Assembly (NCBI RefSeq): GCF_001043955.1 | Contig: NZ_LABZ01000007.1 | Span: forward strand, 1-40,808 | Source of the DNA: Methylobacterium tarhaniae | GTDB taxonomy: Bacteria; Pseudomonadota; Alphaproteobacteria; Rhizobiales; Beijerinckiaceae | DNA length: 40,808 nucleotides | Direction: 5' to 3' | Shown: positions 8,471 through 17,179 of the stretch, one piece after another | Layout: every line of letters begins with the position of its first letter | Numbering within the stretch: position 1 is the stretch's first letter | The notes under the pieces: model-generated | Told to the model about the DNA's origin: nothing | Seen by the model: only the letters and a program-made list of their open reading frames with translations | Databases searched by the model: none | Made by a program: the position numbers and the translations under genes

Positions 8471-9793
8471 ATGGCGACGGCGTCGTTCGACACCGCCCGG
8501 CGCGGGACTGGCGCCGTACCGGCAACACAAGCCCATCCCGGTCCGGCACCGGCGATCGAGAAGACGCCCGAGATCCGCCCCGAGGCGCTGGAGACCACCG
8601 GCCCGACCTCCCTCGTCGGCCTCACCCGCGAGGCCCTCAAGGGCCGCCTCGCCGCCATCGGCGTGCCCGAGCGCGAGCAGCGCATGCGCGCCGGCCAGCT
8701 CTGGCACTGGATCAACGTCCGCGGGGCCTCGTCCTTCGACGAGATGACCAATGTCAGCAAGGTGCTGAAGAACCAGCTCGCCGGCATCCACAATCTCGAC
8801 CGGCCCGAGGTGGTGAGCGAGCAGGTGTCGCGCGACGGCACCCGCAAGTGGCTGATCCGCATGCCGCCGACCGGCCGGCACGACCACAACCGCGGCGCCG
8901 AGATCGAGTGCGTCTACATCCCGGCCAACGACCGCGGCACGCTCTGCGTCTCGTCCCAGGTCGGCTGCACCCTGACCTGCTCGTTCTGCCACACGGGCAC
9001 GCAGCGCCTGGTGCGCAACCTCTCGTGCCAGGAGATCGTCTCGCAGCTGGTGGTGGCCCGCGACCGCCTCGGCGACTGGCCCGGCAAGACCCCGCCGAAG
9101 GGCGCCTTCGTGCCGGTCGACGGCTCGCGCTTCGTGTCGAACATCGTGTTCATGGGCATGGGCGAGCCGCTCTACAACGTCGACAACGTCATCGACGCGG
9201 TCGGCGTGATGAGCGACCACGAGGGCCTCGGCCTGTCGCGGCGGCGCATCACCGTCTCGACCTCCGGCGTGGTGCCGCAATTCGAGCGGCTCGGCCTCGA
9301 GGCCAACGCCATGCTGGCCATCTCGCTGCACGCCGTGCGCGACGACCTGCGCAACGAGCTGGTGCCGCTCAACCGCAAATACCCGATCCGCGACCTGCTC
9401 CAGGCCTGCCGCGACTACCCGGGCGTGTCGAATGCCCGCCGCATCACCTTCGAGTACGTGATGCTGAAGGGCGTCAACGATTCCGACGCCGAGGCGAAGG
9501 AGCTGGTGCGCCTGCTCAAGGGCATCCCGGCCAAGATCAACCTGATCCCGTTCAATCCCTGGCCCGGCTCCAAGTACGAATGCTCGGACTGGGAGCGGAT
9601 CGAGCGCTTCTCCGAGATCGTGTTCAATGCCGGCTACGCCTCGCCGGTGCGCACGCCGCGGGGCCGCGACATCCTGGCGGCCTGCGGCCAGCTCAAGAGC
9701 GAGACCGAGAAGCTGCGCGCCCGGGCCCGGCTGATGCTGGAAGAGGGCATCGGCGCCGAGGGCGTCTACGCGGCGGCCCACGACGACGACTGA
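8471..9793 (+). CDS. rlmN: Dual-specificity 23S rRNA/tRNA adenine-C2 methyltransferase RlmN
   Basis: This radical-SAM enzyme methylates C2 of A2503 in 23S rRNA and of A37 in some tRNAs, supporting translational accuracy. The 440-residue protein carries the CX3CX2C cluster motif as Cys166, Cys170 and Cys173 ([12 protein letters not shown]). The two catalytic Cys residues are visible: Cys159 in TLCVSSQVG, seven residues before the cluster as in E. coli RlmN, and Cys405 in LAACGQL. The SAM-binding segments [10 protein letters not shown] and [10 protein letters not shown] are intact. The N-terminus has an Ala/Pro/Thr-rich extension of about 45 residues. A small membrane-protein gene begins 13 bases downstream. 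Confidence 0.97.
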   Translation: MATASFDTARRGTGAVPATQAHPGPAPAIEKTPEIRPEALETTGPTSLVGLTREALKGRLAAIGVPEREQRMRAGQLWHWINVRGASSFDEMTNVSKVLKNQLAGIHNLDRPEVVSEQVSRDGTRKWLIRMPPTGRHDHNRGAEIECVYIPANDRGTLCVSSQVGCTLTCSFCHTGTQRLVRNLSCQEIVSQLVVARDRLGDWPGKTPPKGAFVPVDGSRFVSNIVFMGMGEPLYNVDNVIDAVGVMSDHEGLGLSRRRITVSTSGVVPQFERLGLEANAMLAISLHAVRDDLRNELVPLNRKYPIRDLLQACRDYPGVSNARRITFEYVMLKGVNDSDAEAKELVRLLKGIPAKINLIPFNPWPGSKYECSDWERIERFSEIVFNAGYASPVRTPRGRDILAACGQLKSETEKLRARARLMLEEGIGAEGVYAAAHDDD

Positions 9794-9806
9794 CGGGACG
9801 AACGGG

Positions 9807-10307
9807 ATGTCCCTCGGCCGTCTCCTCGCCGTCGCGACCGCGCTCCTGATGGCGATCGCCTGCGGCGGGATCGCCCTCGGGATCGGCGTCGTGATGGATC
9901 CGGTCCTGCGCGACCTCCTCGGCACGCTCGGCCTGTCGGGCCTCGAAGCCGTTCTGTCCGACCTTGCCGAGGGCTACGCCCCCGATCCCGGCATGGTCGA
10001 GGGCGCGGTGAGTCTGGGCCGCGCGATCCTGCTCCTCGTCGCGGTGCCGCCGGTTCTCAACGCCATCGTCGGCGAGGTGCTGGGCTGGCGGGCCCTCGCC
10101 TGGTACGGCGGCGCCACCGGGCTGCTCACCGCCCTCCTGCCCTGGCTGATGCGCGGCGCCAGCGGGCCGGCAGGGGCCGGGGAGGGGCGGGGGACGGCGC
10201 TCCTGTTCTGCGCCGGCGGGGTCGCCGGCCTCGTCTACTGGCTCGCCGCCGGCCGCTTCGCCGGGCGCGGGCCGGCGACGATGTGGGCCGCGCCACCGCG
10301 GCGGTGA
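9807..10307 (+). CDS. Hypothetical inner-membrane protein downstream of rlmN
   Basis: I do not recognise a family. The 166-residue product has about four hydrophobic spans: near residues 6-30 (LLAVATALLMAIACGGIALGI), 70-90 (ILLLVAVPPVLNAIVGEVL), 97-115 (YGGATGLLTALLPWLM) and 128-148 (ALLFCAGGVAGLVYWLAAG). A Gly/Pro loop lies before the last span. It starts 13 bases after the rlmN stop and is probably co-transcribed with it. The function is unknown; no catalytic or transport motif is visible. The C-terminus is short and basic. Confidence 0.8.
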   Translation: MSLGRLLAVATALLMAIACGGIALGIGVVMDPVLRDLLGTLGLSGLEAVLSDLAEGYAPDPGMVEGAVSLGRAILLLVAVPPVLNAIVGEVLGWRALAWYGGATGLLTALLPWLMRGASGPAGAGEGRGTALLFCAGGVAGLVYWLAAGRFAGRGPATMWAAPPRR

Positions 10308-10402
10308 CCCGGCGAGACGTCTGCCACCGGTCGGCGCCCGTCAATCGTCTACCCGTTACCGCAGGTGCAGGCGCGTCGAGGTTGTGGGAGTCGTCGGGAT
10401 CG

Positions 10403-10510
10403 CCGAGAGCAGCGCCCGGTCGCGTTGCGACCGGGCGCTGCTCTCGGTCTCTGATTTTGCCGCATGTTCTGCGACGAACCGGTACCCGCTTCGTCGGACA
10501 ATGCTCTCGT
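10403..10510. repeat. Extragenic palindromic element (two adjacent dyads)
   Basis: Within the 315-base gap 10308-10622 there is a perfect 21-bp inverted repeat (10403-10423 and 10427-10447) with a 3-base loop, GTT. A second, weaker dyad follows at 10473-10495 (GACGAA / TTCGTC), inside a stretch carrying AACCGGTACCCGC. The second part resembles the CCGGTT-cored palindromic repeats dispersed in genomes of Hyphomicrobiales (pattern memory, not a search). The motif CTGATTTTGCCGCATGTT at 10451-10468 matches 16 of 18 bases of 7611-7628 in this window. It may also stop transcription from both convergent genes. I see no gene in the gap. Confidence 0.7.
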
Positions 10511-10622
10511 CCCGTGAAAGTCTCGTTCGGAGTCGAGGGCGCCGGGTAGGCTTTCCGTCGAAGTCATTCCCGAGAGATCCGCCCCCTGCGCCTGGCGGCG
10601 GGCACGGCCATCGTCGGCGCCG

Positions 10623-11258
10623 TCAGCGCACGGTGAGCAGGATGCGGGCCGCGAAGGTGCCGAACAGCCCGGCAAACAGCCAGTCGATCCCCCGCATCAG
10701 CCGCGGCCGGGCCTGGAGCGCGCCGGTGACCCGGGCGGCACCGAGCACCATCAGGATCCCCAGCGGCAGCGACAGGCCCACGAAGGTGAAGCCCAGGAAG
10801 GCGAGCTGACCGGTCGGGTCGGGAGCGTCGGCACGCACGAATTGCGGCAGGAAGGTCAGGAAGAACAGCACCACCTTGGGGTTGGTGAGGTTCACGCCGA
10901 GCCCGAGGCAGAAGGTGCGCCACGCTCCGCCCCGCACCGTCTCGGCCCGCACGGTCAGGGCCGAGCCGCGGCGCAGGGCGTCGATGGCCAGCCAGGCGAG
11001 ATAGAGCGCACCCACCACCTTCAGCACCGTGAAGGCGGTGGCCGAGGCGGCGATCAGCGCCGAGATGCCGAGCACGGCGGCGAGGGTGTGGATCAGGGTG
11101 CCGAGGCTCGTCCCCAGAACCGTGACGATCCCGGCGCGCCGCCCCGACCCGATGGTCCGGGCGAGCGTCAGGCTCATGTCCGGTCCGGGCGTGACGAACA
11201 GCACCAGGCAGGCGGCGAGATAGGCCAGCAGCGTCGGGGTGTCGGGCAGAAAGCTCAT
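10623..11258 (-). CDS. LysE/RhtB-family amino-acid exporter
   Basis: This is a 211-residue inner-membrane protein of the LysE/RhtB superfamily, which exports amino acids such as homoserine, threonine, lysine or leucine. The signature LVLFVTPGPDMSLTLART follows the first span. Another family segment is GLGVNLTNPKVVLFFLTFLPQF at the start of the fourth span (about residues 117-137). About six hydrophobic segments are visible, the usual number. The substrate is not predictable. It is a single gene, convergent with the rlmN-linked membrane-protein gene on its 3' side. Its ATG lies 160 bases from the porin stop, with a strong GC hairpin between them. Confidence 0.93.
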   Translation of the reverse strand: MSFLPDTPTLLAYLAACLVLFVTPGPDMSLTLARTIGSGRRAGIVTVLGTSLGTLIHTLAAVLGISALIAASATAFTVLKVVGALYLAWLAIDALRRGSALTVRAETVRGGAWRTFCLGLGVNLTNPKVVLFFLTFLPQFVRADAPDPTGQLAFLGFTFVGLSLPLGILMVLGAARVTGALQARPRLMRGIDWLFAGLFGTFAARILLTVR

Positions 11259-11360
11259 CGGGGGCTCCGCGGGGAGGCTGACCCGGTCAGTACCCGCCCG
11301 CGAGCCCCATGCAAGCCGGAAAAGGCCGGTCCGAGGCCCGGCGCAGGCCGCCCAACGAGG

Positions 11361-11393
11361 CGCGCCCGCCCGGGAGGATTCCGGGCGGGCGCG
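11361..11393 (-). terminator. GC-rich hairpin downstream of the porin gene
   Basis: CGCGCCCGCCCGG (11361-11373) and CCGGGCGGGCGCG (11381-11393) form a perfect 13-bp stem with a 7-base loop, 26 bases after the porin stop. No U-tract follows on the minus strand, but the stem is very stable and well placed to end porin transcription. Confidence 0.6.
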
Positions 11394-11418
11394 AGTGACG
11401 CCGATGATCGGGGAGGCG

Positions 11419-12675
11419 TCAGAAGGTGATGCCGCCCTCGATCATGTAGCGATCCTGCGAGGTGCGGTTGCCGGTACGGCCGAAGCCGGTGCCGAGCGTC
11501 CCGAAGGCCAGATCGCCGCGGGTGATGTCGTAGAGCTGCACCCGCGAATACTCGCCGCGGACGAAGAAGCGGTCGAAGGTGAAGGTCGGGGTGACGGTGA
11601 AGGACAGGGCCGAGCTGCCCGGGCCGTAGAGCAGGCTGGTGAAGCCGGCATTCGGCACACCGGTCTGGGTGATGTACTCGACGCGGCCGGCCAGCGCGAA
11701 ATTGTCGTTGAAGGCGTAGCTCGCCAGGACCGCGCCGCCATAGGTCGAGGCGCCCTCGACGATGCCGATCCGGTTGTCGCGCGCGACGTTCGTGTACTGG
11801 AAGTAGGGCGTGATCGTCCACGGCCCGTTCGAGTAGGTATAGTTGACCGACAGGATGCCGCTGTTCTGCTGGAACAGCGGGGTCGCGAAGGCGTAGCGGA
11901 TGCTGCGCGACAGCACGTCGGTGCGGTCGAGGTTCAGGCCGCCGTTGATGCCGAAGGTGTTGTTGTCGTCGAGCTTGTAGGTGATGGCGCCGGTGAGCCA
12001 GCTGATGTTGCCGGAGAAGAACCCGTCGGTGCCGGCCACCGAGGCCGACCACGGGCCGTCGCTGTAGTTCACCTGCACGCCGTGATTGATGATGTTCTCC
12101 TGATTGAACAGGAGGCCACGGGAGATGTTCAGGTTCTGGAAGGTGAACGGAGCCTCGGTGCCGATCAGGGTCGGCATCCGGCCGCCCTGGATCGACCAGT
12201 TGTCGTTGAACACGTACTTGCCGAAGGCGACCGGCAGGGGCGTGAACAGCAGGTCGGTCTGGTCGAGGGCGCTGTAGTTCAGGAAGCCGAGGGCCGGGAT
12301 CGCGTAGGCACCGGCCTGGACGTAGAACTGGAACGGCCCGTCGGCCTTCTGGATCCAGCCCTGGATGTTGGTGAAATCGACCCGGGCCGCCCGGTCGCTC
12401 GGCAGCGGCGCGGCCGAGAACGGGAAGGGATTGGTCTGGGTGTAGGCGTAGCCGGTGATAGCGCCGCCGACATAGATGTCGCCGAAGCCGCCGAGGGTGA
12501 AGCAGGACGGGTTCGGGTTCGGCTTGATGATGCCGCCATAGGCCGGCAGCGACAGGGTCGCCTTGCAAGACTCGACAACGGCCACCGGGGCAGGGGCCGG
12601 GGCGGCCAGGTCGGCGGCGTAGGCGGAGCCGGACGACAGCAGGGCGACGGTCAGGCTGCTGAGGGTGAAGCGCAT
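11419..12675 (-). CDS. Outer-membrane porin (Porin_2-like beta-barrel)
   Basis: This is a 418-residue outer-membrane protein. It begins with a signal peptide (MRFTLSSLTVALLSSGSAYA, then ADLAAPAPAP) and ends in Phe (IEGGITF), the usual signal for barrel insertion. The mature part has two Cys (VESCKATL and PNPSCFTLGGFG) and many alternating aromatic strands such as GPWTITPYFQYTNVARD and FFVRGEYSRVQLYD. This layout matches abundant alphaproteobacterial porins. I start at ATG 12675, which begins the signal peptide directly; an in-frame ATG at 12696 would add seven residues. Neither start has a clear Shine-Dalgarno sequence. It is transcribed alone and ends at a strong hairpin. Confidence 0.9.
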   Translation of the reverse strand: MRFTLSSLTVALLSSGSAYAADLAAPAPAPVAVVESCKATLSLPAYGGIIKPNPNPSCFTLGGFGDIYVGGAITGYAYTQTNPFPFSAAPLPSDRAARVDFTNIQGWIQKADGPFQFYVQAGAYAIPALGFLNYSALDQTDLLFTPLPVAFGKYVFNDNWSIQGGRMPTLIGTEAPFTFQNLNISRGLLFNQENIINHGVQVNYSDGPWSASVAGTDGFFSGNISWLTGAITYKLDDNNTFGINGGLNLDRTDVLSRSIRYAFATPLFQQNSGILSVNYTYSNGPWTITPYFQYTNVARDNRIGIVEGASTYGGAVLASYAFNDNFALAGRVEYITQTGVPNAGFTSLLYGPGSSALSFTVTPTFTFDRFFVRGEYSRVQLYDITRGDLAFGTLGTGFGRTGNRTSQDRYMIEGGITF

Positions 12676-13010
12676 TGCCACGGGCGGGACGTCCATCTGG
12701 GGCCGAAGTCGGCCGGTTCAACTGCGGTCAAGCTGGCAGTGTGGCGGCAGCGTGGCAAAACCAATTATTGGGCTTTTGCTCAAAAAATAGGCAAACTAGG
12801 CAACGTTGCGACGCTGTATCCGGCGCAGTGTCTTTCGCGCAACGCGGATTGATACTTGGTTGATGTAGGCGGGAACTGTCCTGACGCGCCTTGGCTTTGG
12901 GGAAGGCGGACGAGATCCAGGCCATCGCGTCGCCGGCCATTCCCGGCCGGACCGGTCACCCGTCGCGCAGGCGGCGCGCTCGAATCACGGGGCGCCGCGG
13001 ACCCGTCGCG
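12676..13010. other. Porin upstream region, AT-rich patch
   Basis: This 335-base stretch holds no convincing gene. It contains a marked AT-rich patch at about 12757-12805 (AAAACCAATTATTGGGC and CTCAAAAAATAGGC), unusual in this GC-rich sequence and placed as expected for the porin promoter and its control sites. I cannot assign -35 and -10 boxes with confidence. Confidence 0.4.
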
Positions 13011-13889
13011 TCACACCTCCTCCGCCAGCACCCGCCGCAGCCAGTCGAGGAAGGCCGCCGCGGCCGGCGAGAGCGGGCGGTCGGCCGCCGGCACGGCCGC
13101 GAAGCCGTTCGCGAAGCGGTGGAGGCCGCAGGGCGCGACGAGGCGGCCCGCGGCGAGGTCGTCGCGCACCAGCATGTGCTCCACCACGGCGACGCCGAGG
13201 CCCGACAGGGCGGCCTCGATGCACAGGCCGTTGTGCGGGAAGGCGATGTCCCGCTCCGCCGCGATCCGCACACCGGTCGCCGCCTCCCAGGCCGGCCAGG
13301 AATGCGGCGTGTATTCGTGGACGATGCGGGTTTCGGCGACGAGGCGCCCGCCTTCCGCCCGGACCGGGTAGCCGGGGGCGCAGACCACTCCGAAAGCGAC
13401 GTCGCCGAGGAGGGCCGCCCTCGCCTCGTCGCGGATCGGGTGGGCGAGCCGGTCCCAGCTCAGCACCAGGTCGGCGCCGTCGTCGCGGATCTCCCGGGCC
13501 GAGGTCATCGAGAGGCGCACCTGCACCGTCGGCCGCTCGCGGTAGAAGCCTGCCAGCCGCGGCACCAGCCAGCGCATCGCGAAGGTCGCCCCGCAGGCGA
13601 GGTGGACAGTCGCGCCCCGCCCGGCATCGCGCAGACGCTGGTAGCCCCGCTCCAGGTCGTCGAGCACCCCCGCCACCACGCCCCGGAACGCCTCGCCGGC
13701 AGGGGTGAGCCGCAGGCCGGTGCCGGCCTTCTCGAACAGGACCGTGCCGGCCTGCTCCTGGAGCGCCCGCACCTGGCGCGACACCGCCCCGTGGGTACGC
13801 CCGAGTTCCTGCGCCGCCTTCGTGACCGAGCCGAGGCGCGCCGTGGCCTCGAAGGCGCGCAGGGACGACAGGGGCGGCAGCTGGCGCAT
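13011..13889 (-). CDS. LysR-family transcriptional regulator (GcvA-like)
   Basis: This 292-residue regulator has an N-terminal winged helix-turn-helix: LSSLRAFEATARLGSVTKAA, then ELGRTHGAVSRQVRALQEQ. The usual effector-binding domain follows, and segments such as LTPAGEAF and RWLVPRLAGFYRERP place it near GcvA. The ATG at 13889 is preceded by GGAAAGG and matches the family's N-terminus; the frame also has a GTG at 13916. It faces away from the DUF1127 gene with about 106 bases between the starts, so it may control that gene and itself. The effector is unknown. Confidence 0.9.
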   Translation of the reverse strand: MRQLPPLSSLRAFEATARLGSVTKAAQELGRTHGAVSRQVRALQEQAGTVLFEKAGTGLRLTPAGEAFRGVVAGVLDDLERGYQRLRDAGRGATVHLACGATFAMRWLVPRLAGFYRERPTVQVRLSMTSAREIRDDGADLVLSWDRLAHPIRDEARAALLGDVAFGVVCAPGYPVRAEGGRLVAETRIVHEYTPHSWPAWEAATGVRIAAERDIAFPHNGLCIEAALSGLGVAVVEHMLVRDDLAAGRLVAPCGLHRFANGFAAVPAADRPLSPAAAAFLDWLRRVLAEEV

Positions 13890-13995
13890 GGCGGCCTTTC
13901 CGTGAGTTTCGCGCACGAAGCGGAGTCAAGAACTCAATATACGGCGGCGCGCGTCCCGGGTAGCTGTGCGGCGCACGCATCGAAGGAGAGACATC

Positions 13996-14262
13996 GTGGC
14001 CGCCACCGTCATCCCGTTCCCGACGCAGCGTTCCGCCGGCGCCCCGCGGGCGCCGACCGTGAGCCGCGCGCACGAACCGCGCCTCGCCGGCGTGGCGATC
14101 CTGAAGCGCTGGTTCCGGCGCTGGGACGCCCGCCGCAGCCTGGGACGCGACCTGCCCTTCATGACCGACGAGACCCTGGCCGATGTCGGCCTCTCCCGCC
14201 GGGAGGCCCTCGCGGAGGCGCGCCGCCCGTTCTGGCAGGCCGGCACGCACGATGCGGCGTGA
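13996..14262 (+). CDS. DUF1127-domain small protein
   Basis: This is an 88-residue protein starting at GTG 13996, 5 bases after AAGGAGAG. The C-terminal half is a DUF1127 domain: a helix with WFRRWDARRSLGRDL, then FMTDETLADVGLSRREA, the conserved (L/A)xD(I/V)GLSR motif. DUF1127 proteins are short, Arg-rich and frequent in alphaproteobacteria; some affect RNA turnover and nutrient-stress responses. The N-terminal half (MAATVIPFPTQRSAG) is disordered-looking. A LysR regulator gene lies divergently next to it, and the alcohol dehydrogenase gene follows on the same strand after about 150 bases. Confidence 0.88.
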   Translation: MAATVIPFPTQRSAGAPRAPTVSRAHEPRLAGVAILKRWFRRWDARRSLGRDLPFMTDETLADVGLSRREALAEARRPFWQAGTHDAA

Positions 14263-14410
14263 GGCAAGTGGCTGGCCAACAAGTGGCTGGCCCAACTCGC
14301 TGAGCCGGACGGCCGAACCATGTGCCGCAGCCGGTTGACCGGCCGCGGCACCGCTGCCAGCCTGCTCCCGCCGGGGCCCGCCAGAAGACGCCCCGCCGGG
14401 AGGATCCATC

Positions 14411-15541
14411 GTGTCCCTACGCGTTCGCGCCGCCGTTCTGCACCATGCCCCCGTCGCGCGGCCCTATGCCGAGACCCGGCCGCTGCGCATCGAGACGATC
14501 GAGCTCGATCCGCCGGGGCCGGACGAGGTGCTGGTGAAGATCGCCGGCGCCGGCCTGTGCCATTCCGACCTCTCGGTCATCAACGGCGACCGGGTGCGGC
14601 CGGTGCCGGTGGCCCTCGGGCACGAGGCCTCCGGCATCGTCGAGGAGCCCGGGCCCGGCGTCATCGACCTCAAGCGCGGCGATCACGTGGTGATGTCCTT
14701 CGTGCCGACCTGCGGCGGCTGCGCGCCCTGCCGCGAGGGGCGCGGCGCCCTGTGCGAGCCCGGCAACGCCGCCAATGCCCGCGGCACGCTCCTGTCCGGC
14801 GCCAAGCGCATCCGCTGCGACGGGGCGGAGGTGAGCCACCATAGCGGCGTCTCGGCCTTCGGCGAGTACGCGGTGATCTCGCGCCGCTCGATCGTGAAGA
14901 TCGATCCCGACATTCCGCTCACGGAGGCCGCCCTGTTCGGCTGCGCGGTGATGACCGGCGTCGGCGCGGTGGTGAATACCTGCCAGGTCCGGATGGGCCA
15001 GAGCGTCGCGGTGGTGGGTCTCGGCGGCGTCGGCCTCTCGGCGCTGATCGGCGCCGTCGCCTGCGGGGCGGGCCGGATCGTCGCGGTCGACCTGTCGGAG
15101 GACAAGCTGCGGATCGCCCGCGAGCTCGGCGCCACCGACACCTTCCTGGCCTCCGATCCCGACGCGGTCGCGGCGATCCGCGACGCCACCGATGGCGGGG
15201 TCGATTACGCGCTCGAGATGGCCGGCTCGGTCAAGGCCTTCGATACCGCCTACCGCATCACCCGCCGCGGCGGCACCACGGCGACCGCCGGCCTCGCCAA
15301 CCCGAACCACAGCTTCACCCTGCCGCCGGTCGGGCTCGTCGGCGAGGAGCGGGTGGTGCGCGGCAGCTACATGGGCTCCTGCGTCCCGGCCCGGGATATC
15401 CCGCGCTATCTCGCGATGTACCGCCAGGGCCGCCTGCCGGTGAACAAGCTGATGACCGGCACCCTCACCCTCGACCAGATCAACGAGGGATTCGACCGGC
15501 TGGATCGCGGCGAGGCGATCCGGCAAGTCATCGCGATGTGA
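14411..15541 (+). CDS. Zinc-dependent alcohol dehydrogenase (MDR family, class III-like)
   Basis: This is a 376-residue medium-chain dehydrogenase. The catalytic zinc site includes Cys50 (GLCHSD) and His71/Glu72 (GHEASG). The structural zinc site is intact, with Cys101, Cys104, Cys107 and Cys115 (CGGCAPCREGRGALC). The Rossmann motif VVGLGGVGLSAL follows at about residues 206-217, then Asp in VAVDLSEDKL, which favours NAD over NADP. The layout is that of class III/Zn-type alcohol dehydrogenases, acting on alcohols or glutathione and mycothiol adducts; the substrate is not assigned. GTG 14411 is chosen because GGGAGGATC lies just upstream. It is transcribed in the same direction as the DUF1127 gene. 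Confidence 0.93.
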   Translation: MSLRVRAAVLHHAPVARPYAETRPLRIETIELDPPGPDEVLVKIAGAGLCHSDLSVINGDRVRPVPVALGHEASGIVEEPGPGVIDLKRGDHVVMSFVPTCGGCAPCREGRGALCEPGNAANARGTLLSGAKRIRCDGAEVSHHSGVSAFGEYAVISRRSIVKIDPDIPLTEAALFGCAVMTGVGAVVNTCQVRMGQSVAVVGLGGVGLSALIGAVACGAGRIVAVDLSEDKLRIARELGATDTFLASDPDAVAAIRDATDGGVDYALEMAGSVKAFDTAYRITRRGGTTATAGLANPNHSFTLPPVGLVGEERVVRGSYMGSCVPARDIPRYLAMYRQGRLPVNKLMTGTLTLDQINEGFDRLDRGEAIRQVIAM

Positions 15542-15802
15542 GCGCAGCCTGATCCCGATCGGGCCGCACCAGTCGCGGCGCGGTCCGATCGGGTCGCGCC
15601 GCAGCGTTCACGGATCTCACGAGCGTGTCGGCCAGGGCACGCTCGGTGTTTTTCTTGCGCAGACCTCCACCCTCGACCGCACGCCTCGCCGGGCGAGGCG
15701 GCGCCGCACTTGCCCGGGCTTCGGCGCCATGCATCGATGGCGGAAAGCGACGAGGGGCCGCCCGCTGCCGGCCCGAAGGATCTTCTTTCTCAAGGACGTG
15801 CC

Positions 15803-16240
15803 ATGGGGCTGTTTCAGGATGCCTTCTCCCGGTTCGGCCGGGTCGTCATGTCCTATGCCGGAGACACCGCCTTCCTCCACGCCGCCTGCTCGGCGGCGGC
15901 CACCGTGATCCTGGCCGACCAGGAGATCGACGAGGAGGAGATCGAGACGGCGCTGGCCGACCTCAGCAACAACCCGATCCTGCACAAGTCCTACGGCGTG
16001 CTGAAGCTCGAGCAGGAGCTGCACGAGGCGATCGCCCGGGCGAAGAGCCGGGCCGGGCGGCTGGAGAACCTGCGCCTCGTCGGCGCCATCGCCGACCGGC
16101 CGCTGGAGCAGCGCCAGGACGTCTTCCTCATCGCCGCCGACGTCGCCGACCAGGGCGGCATCAGCGACCTGGAGCACAAAGCCCTCGACGACATCGCCGA
16201 GGTGCTCGGCGTCGAGAAGATGGCCTTGCTGGGACTGTAG
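15803..16240 (+). CDS. TerB-like (tellurite-resistance fold) protein
   Basis: This is a 145-residue all-helical protein resembling the TerB/DjlA N-terminal fold, with an acidic metal-binding-like loop ADQEIDEEEIETALADL at about residues 34-50. A second family segment is AIADRPLEQRQDVFLIAADVA. TerB-fold proteins can bind divalent metal through such acidic loops and serve as sensors or scaffolds; tellurite resistance itself should not be inferred from one gene. I start at ATG 15803 (MGLFQDAF), after AAGGAC; the frame is open upstream. A paralogue lies at 25392-25892. The dehydrogenase gene downstream follows after about 60 bases. Confidence 0.8.
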   Translation: MGLFQDAFSRFGRVVMSYAGDTAFLHAACSAAATVILADQEIDEEEIETALADLSNNPILHKSYGVLKLEQELHEAIARAKSRAGRLENLRLVGAIADRPLEQRQDVFLIAADVADQGGISDLEHKALDDIAEVLGVEKMALLGL

Positions 16241-16303
16241 GGCCTGACACCGCGCGGTCCCGCCATATCTCCTCCGCGACCCGAAGGATGGGGAGTGTCG
16301 GCG

Positions 16304-17179
16304 ATGGATGTCGGATTTCTCGGGCTCGGCCGGATGGGCCGGCCGATGGCCCTCAACCTGGTGAAGGCGGGCCATCGCGTCCGGGTGTGGAACCGCTCTC
16401 CCGAGGCCGCCGAGGCCCTGCGCGCCCACGGCGCCGAGCCGGTGGCGACCCCCGCCGAGGCCTTCCGGGGCGACGCGGCGGTGACGATGCTGGCCGACGA
16501 TGCCGCGCTCCGTGCCGTCCTCGTCGAGGGCGGCCTCCTCGACCAGGCCGAGAAGCCGGGCGTCCATCTCGGCACCAGCACCATCTCGGTCGCGCTCGCC
16601 GAGGAGCTGGCGGCGGTGCACGGCCGGGCGGGCGTGCCCTACGTCTCCGCGCCGGTCTTCGGCCGGCCCGACGTGGCGGAGATGGGCAAGCTCAACATCC
16701 TGGCGGCCGGGCCGGACGACGCCATTGCCCGGGCGCAGCCGCTCCTCGACGCGATGGGGGTGAAGACCTGGCGCTTCGGCGAGGTGCCGGCCCGGGCCAA
16801 CGCGGTCAAGCTCGCCGGCAACATGATGATCGTCGCGGCGATCGAGGCGATGGGCGAGGCCGCGGCCCTGGGCGAGGCGCACGGGGTCGCCGCCTCCGAC
16901 CTCCTCGACCTTCTGACGAACACGATCTTCGCCGCCCCGGTCTACAAGAATTACGGCGGCTCGATCGCCGCGGGCCGCTACGAGCCGCCGGGCTTCGGCC
17001 TGGCGCTCGGCGCCAAGGACGTGCGCCTGGCGCTCGCCGCGGGCGAGGCCGCCCGGGTGCCGATGCCGCTCGCCAGCGTGTTGCGCGACAGCCTGCTCGA
17101 CGCGCTGGCGCATGGCGACGGGGAGAAGGACCTGGCGGCCCTGGCGACGGTGTCGATGCGGCGGGCGGGGCGGGGATAA
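16304..17179 (+). CDS. NAD(P)-dependent beta-hydroxyacid dehydrogenase (3-hydroxyisobutyrate dehydrogenase family)
   Basis: This is a 291-residue oxidoreductase of the 3-hydroxyisobutyrate/6-phosphogluconate dehydrogenase superfamily. The dinucleotide-binding motif GFLGLGRMGRPMA lies at residues 4-16. The substrate-binding segment is VSAPVFGRPDVAE, where the usual DAPVSGG motif is changed, as in the glyoxylate/succinic semialdehyde reductase-like branch. The catalytic Lys169 is in NAVKLAGNMM. The C-terminal helical domain is complete. ATG 16304, preceded by GGGGAG, gives the usual N-terminus; a GTG at 16295 is an alternative. It could be co-transcribed with the TerB-like gene before it. The exact substrate is unknown. 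Confidence 0.91.
   Translation: MDVGFLGLGRMGRPMALNLVKAGHRVRVWNRSPEAAEALRAHGAEPVATPAEAFRGDAAVTMLADDAALRAVLVEGGLLDQAEKPGVHLGTSTISVALAEELAAVHGRAGVPYVSAPVFGRPDVAEMGKLNILAAGPDDAIARAQPLLDAMGVKTWRFGEVPARANAVKLAGNMMIVAAIEAMGEAAALGEAHGVAASDLLDLLTNTIFAAPVYKNYGGSIAAGRYEPPGFGLALGAKDVRLALAAGEAARVPMPLASVLRDSLLDALAHGDGEKDLAALATVSMRRAGRG

Noticed and set aside
8312..9925. 537-codon open frame opposite rlmN
   Set aside because: It runs antisense to a clear rlmN with all catalytic Cys residues; the product is His/Asp/Ala-rich without domains.
11239..12852. 537-codon open frame opposite the porin
   Set aside because: It is an antisense shadow of the porin gene, whose signal peptide, barrel strands and terminal Phe are convincing; the antisense product is low-complexity.
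12728..12940. 70-codon minus-strand frame in the porin upstream region
   Set aside because: It has no ribosome-binding site or domain and covers the probable promoter.
15803..16240. Tellurite resistance system
   Set aside because: Only the TerB-like fold is present; terZ, terC and terD-like genes are absent, so resistance is not supported.
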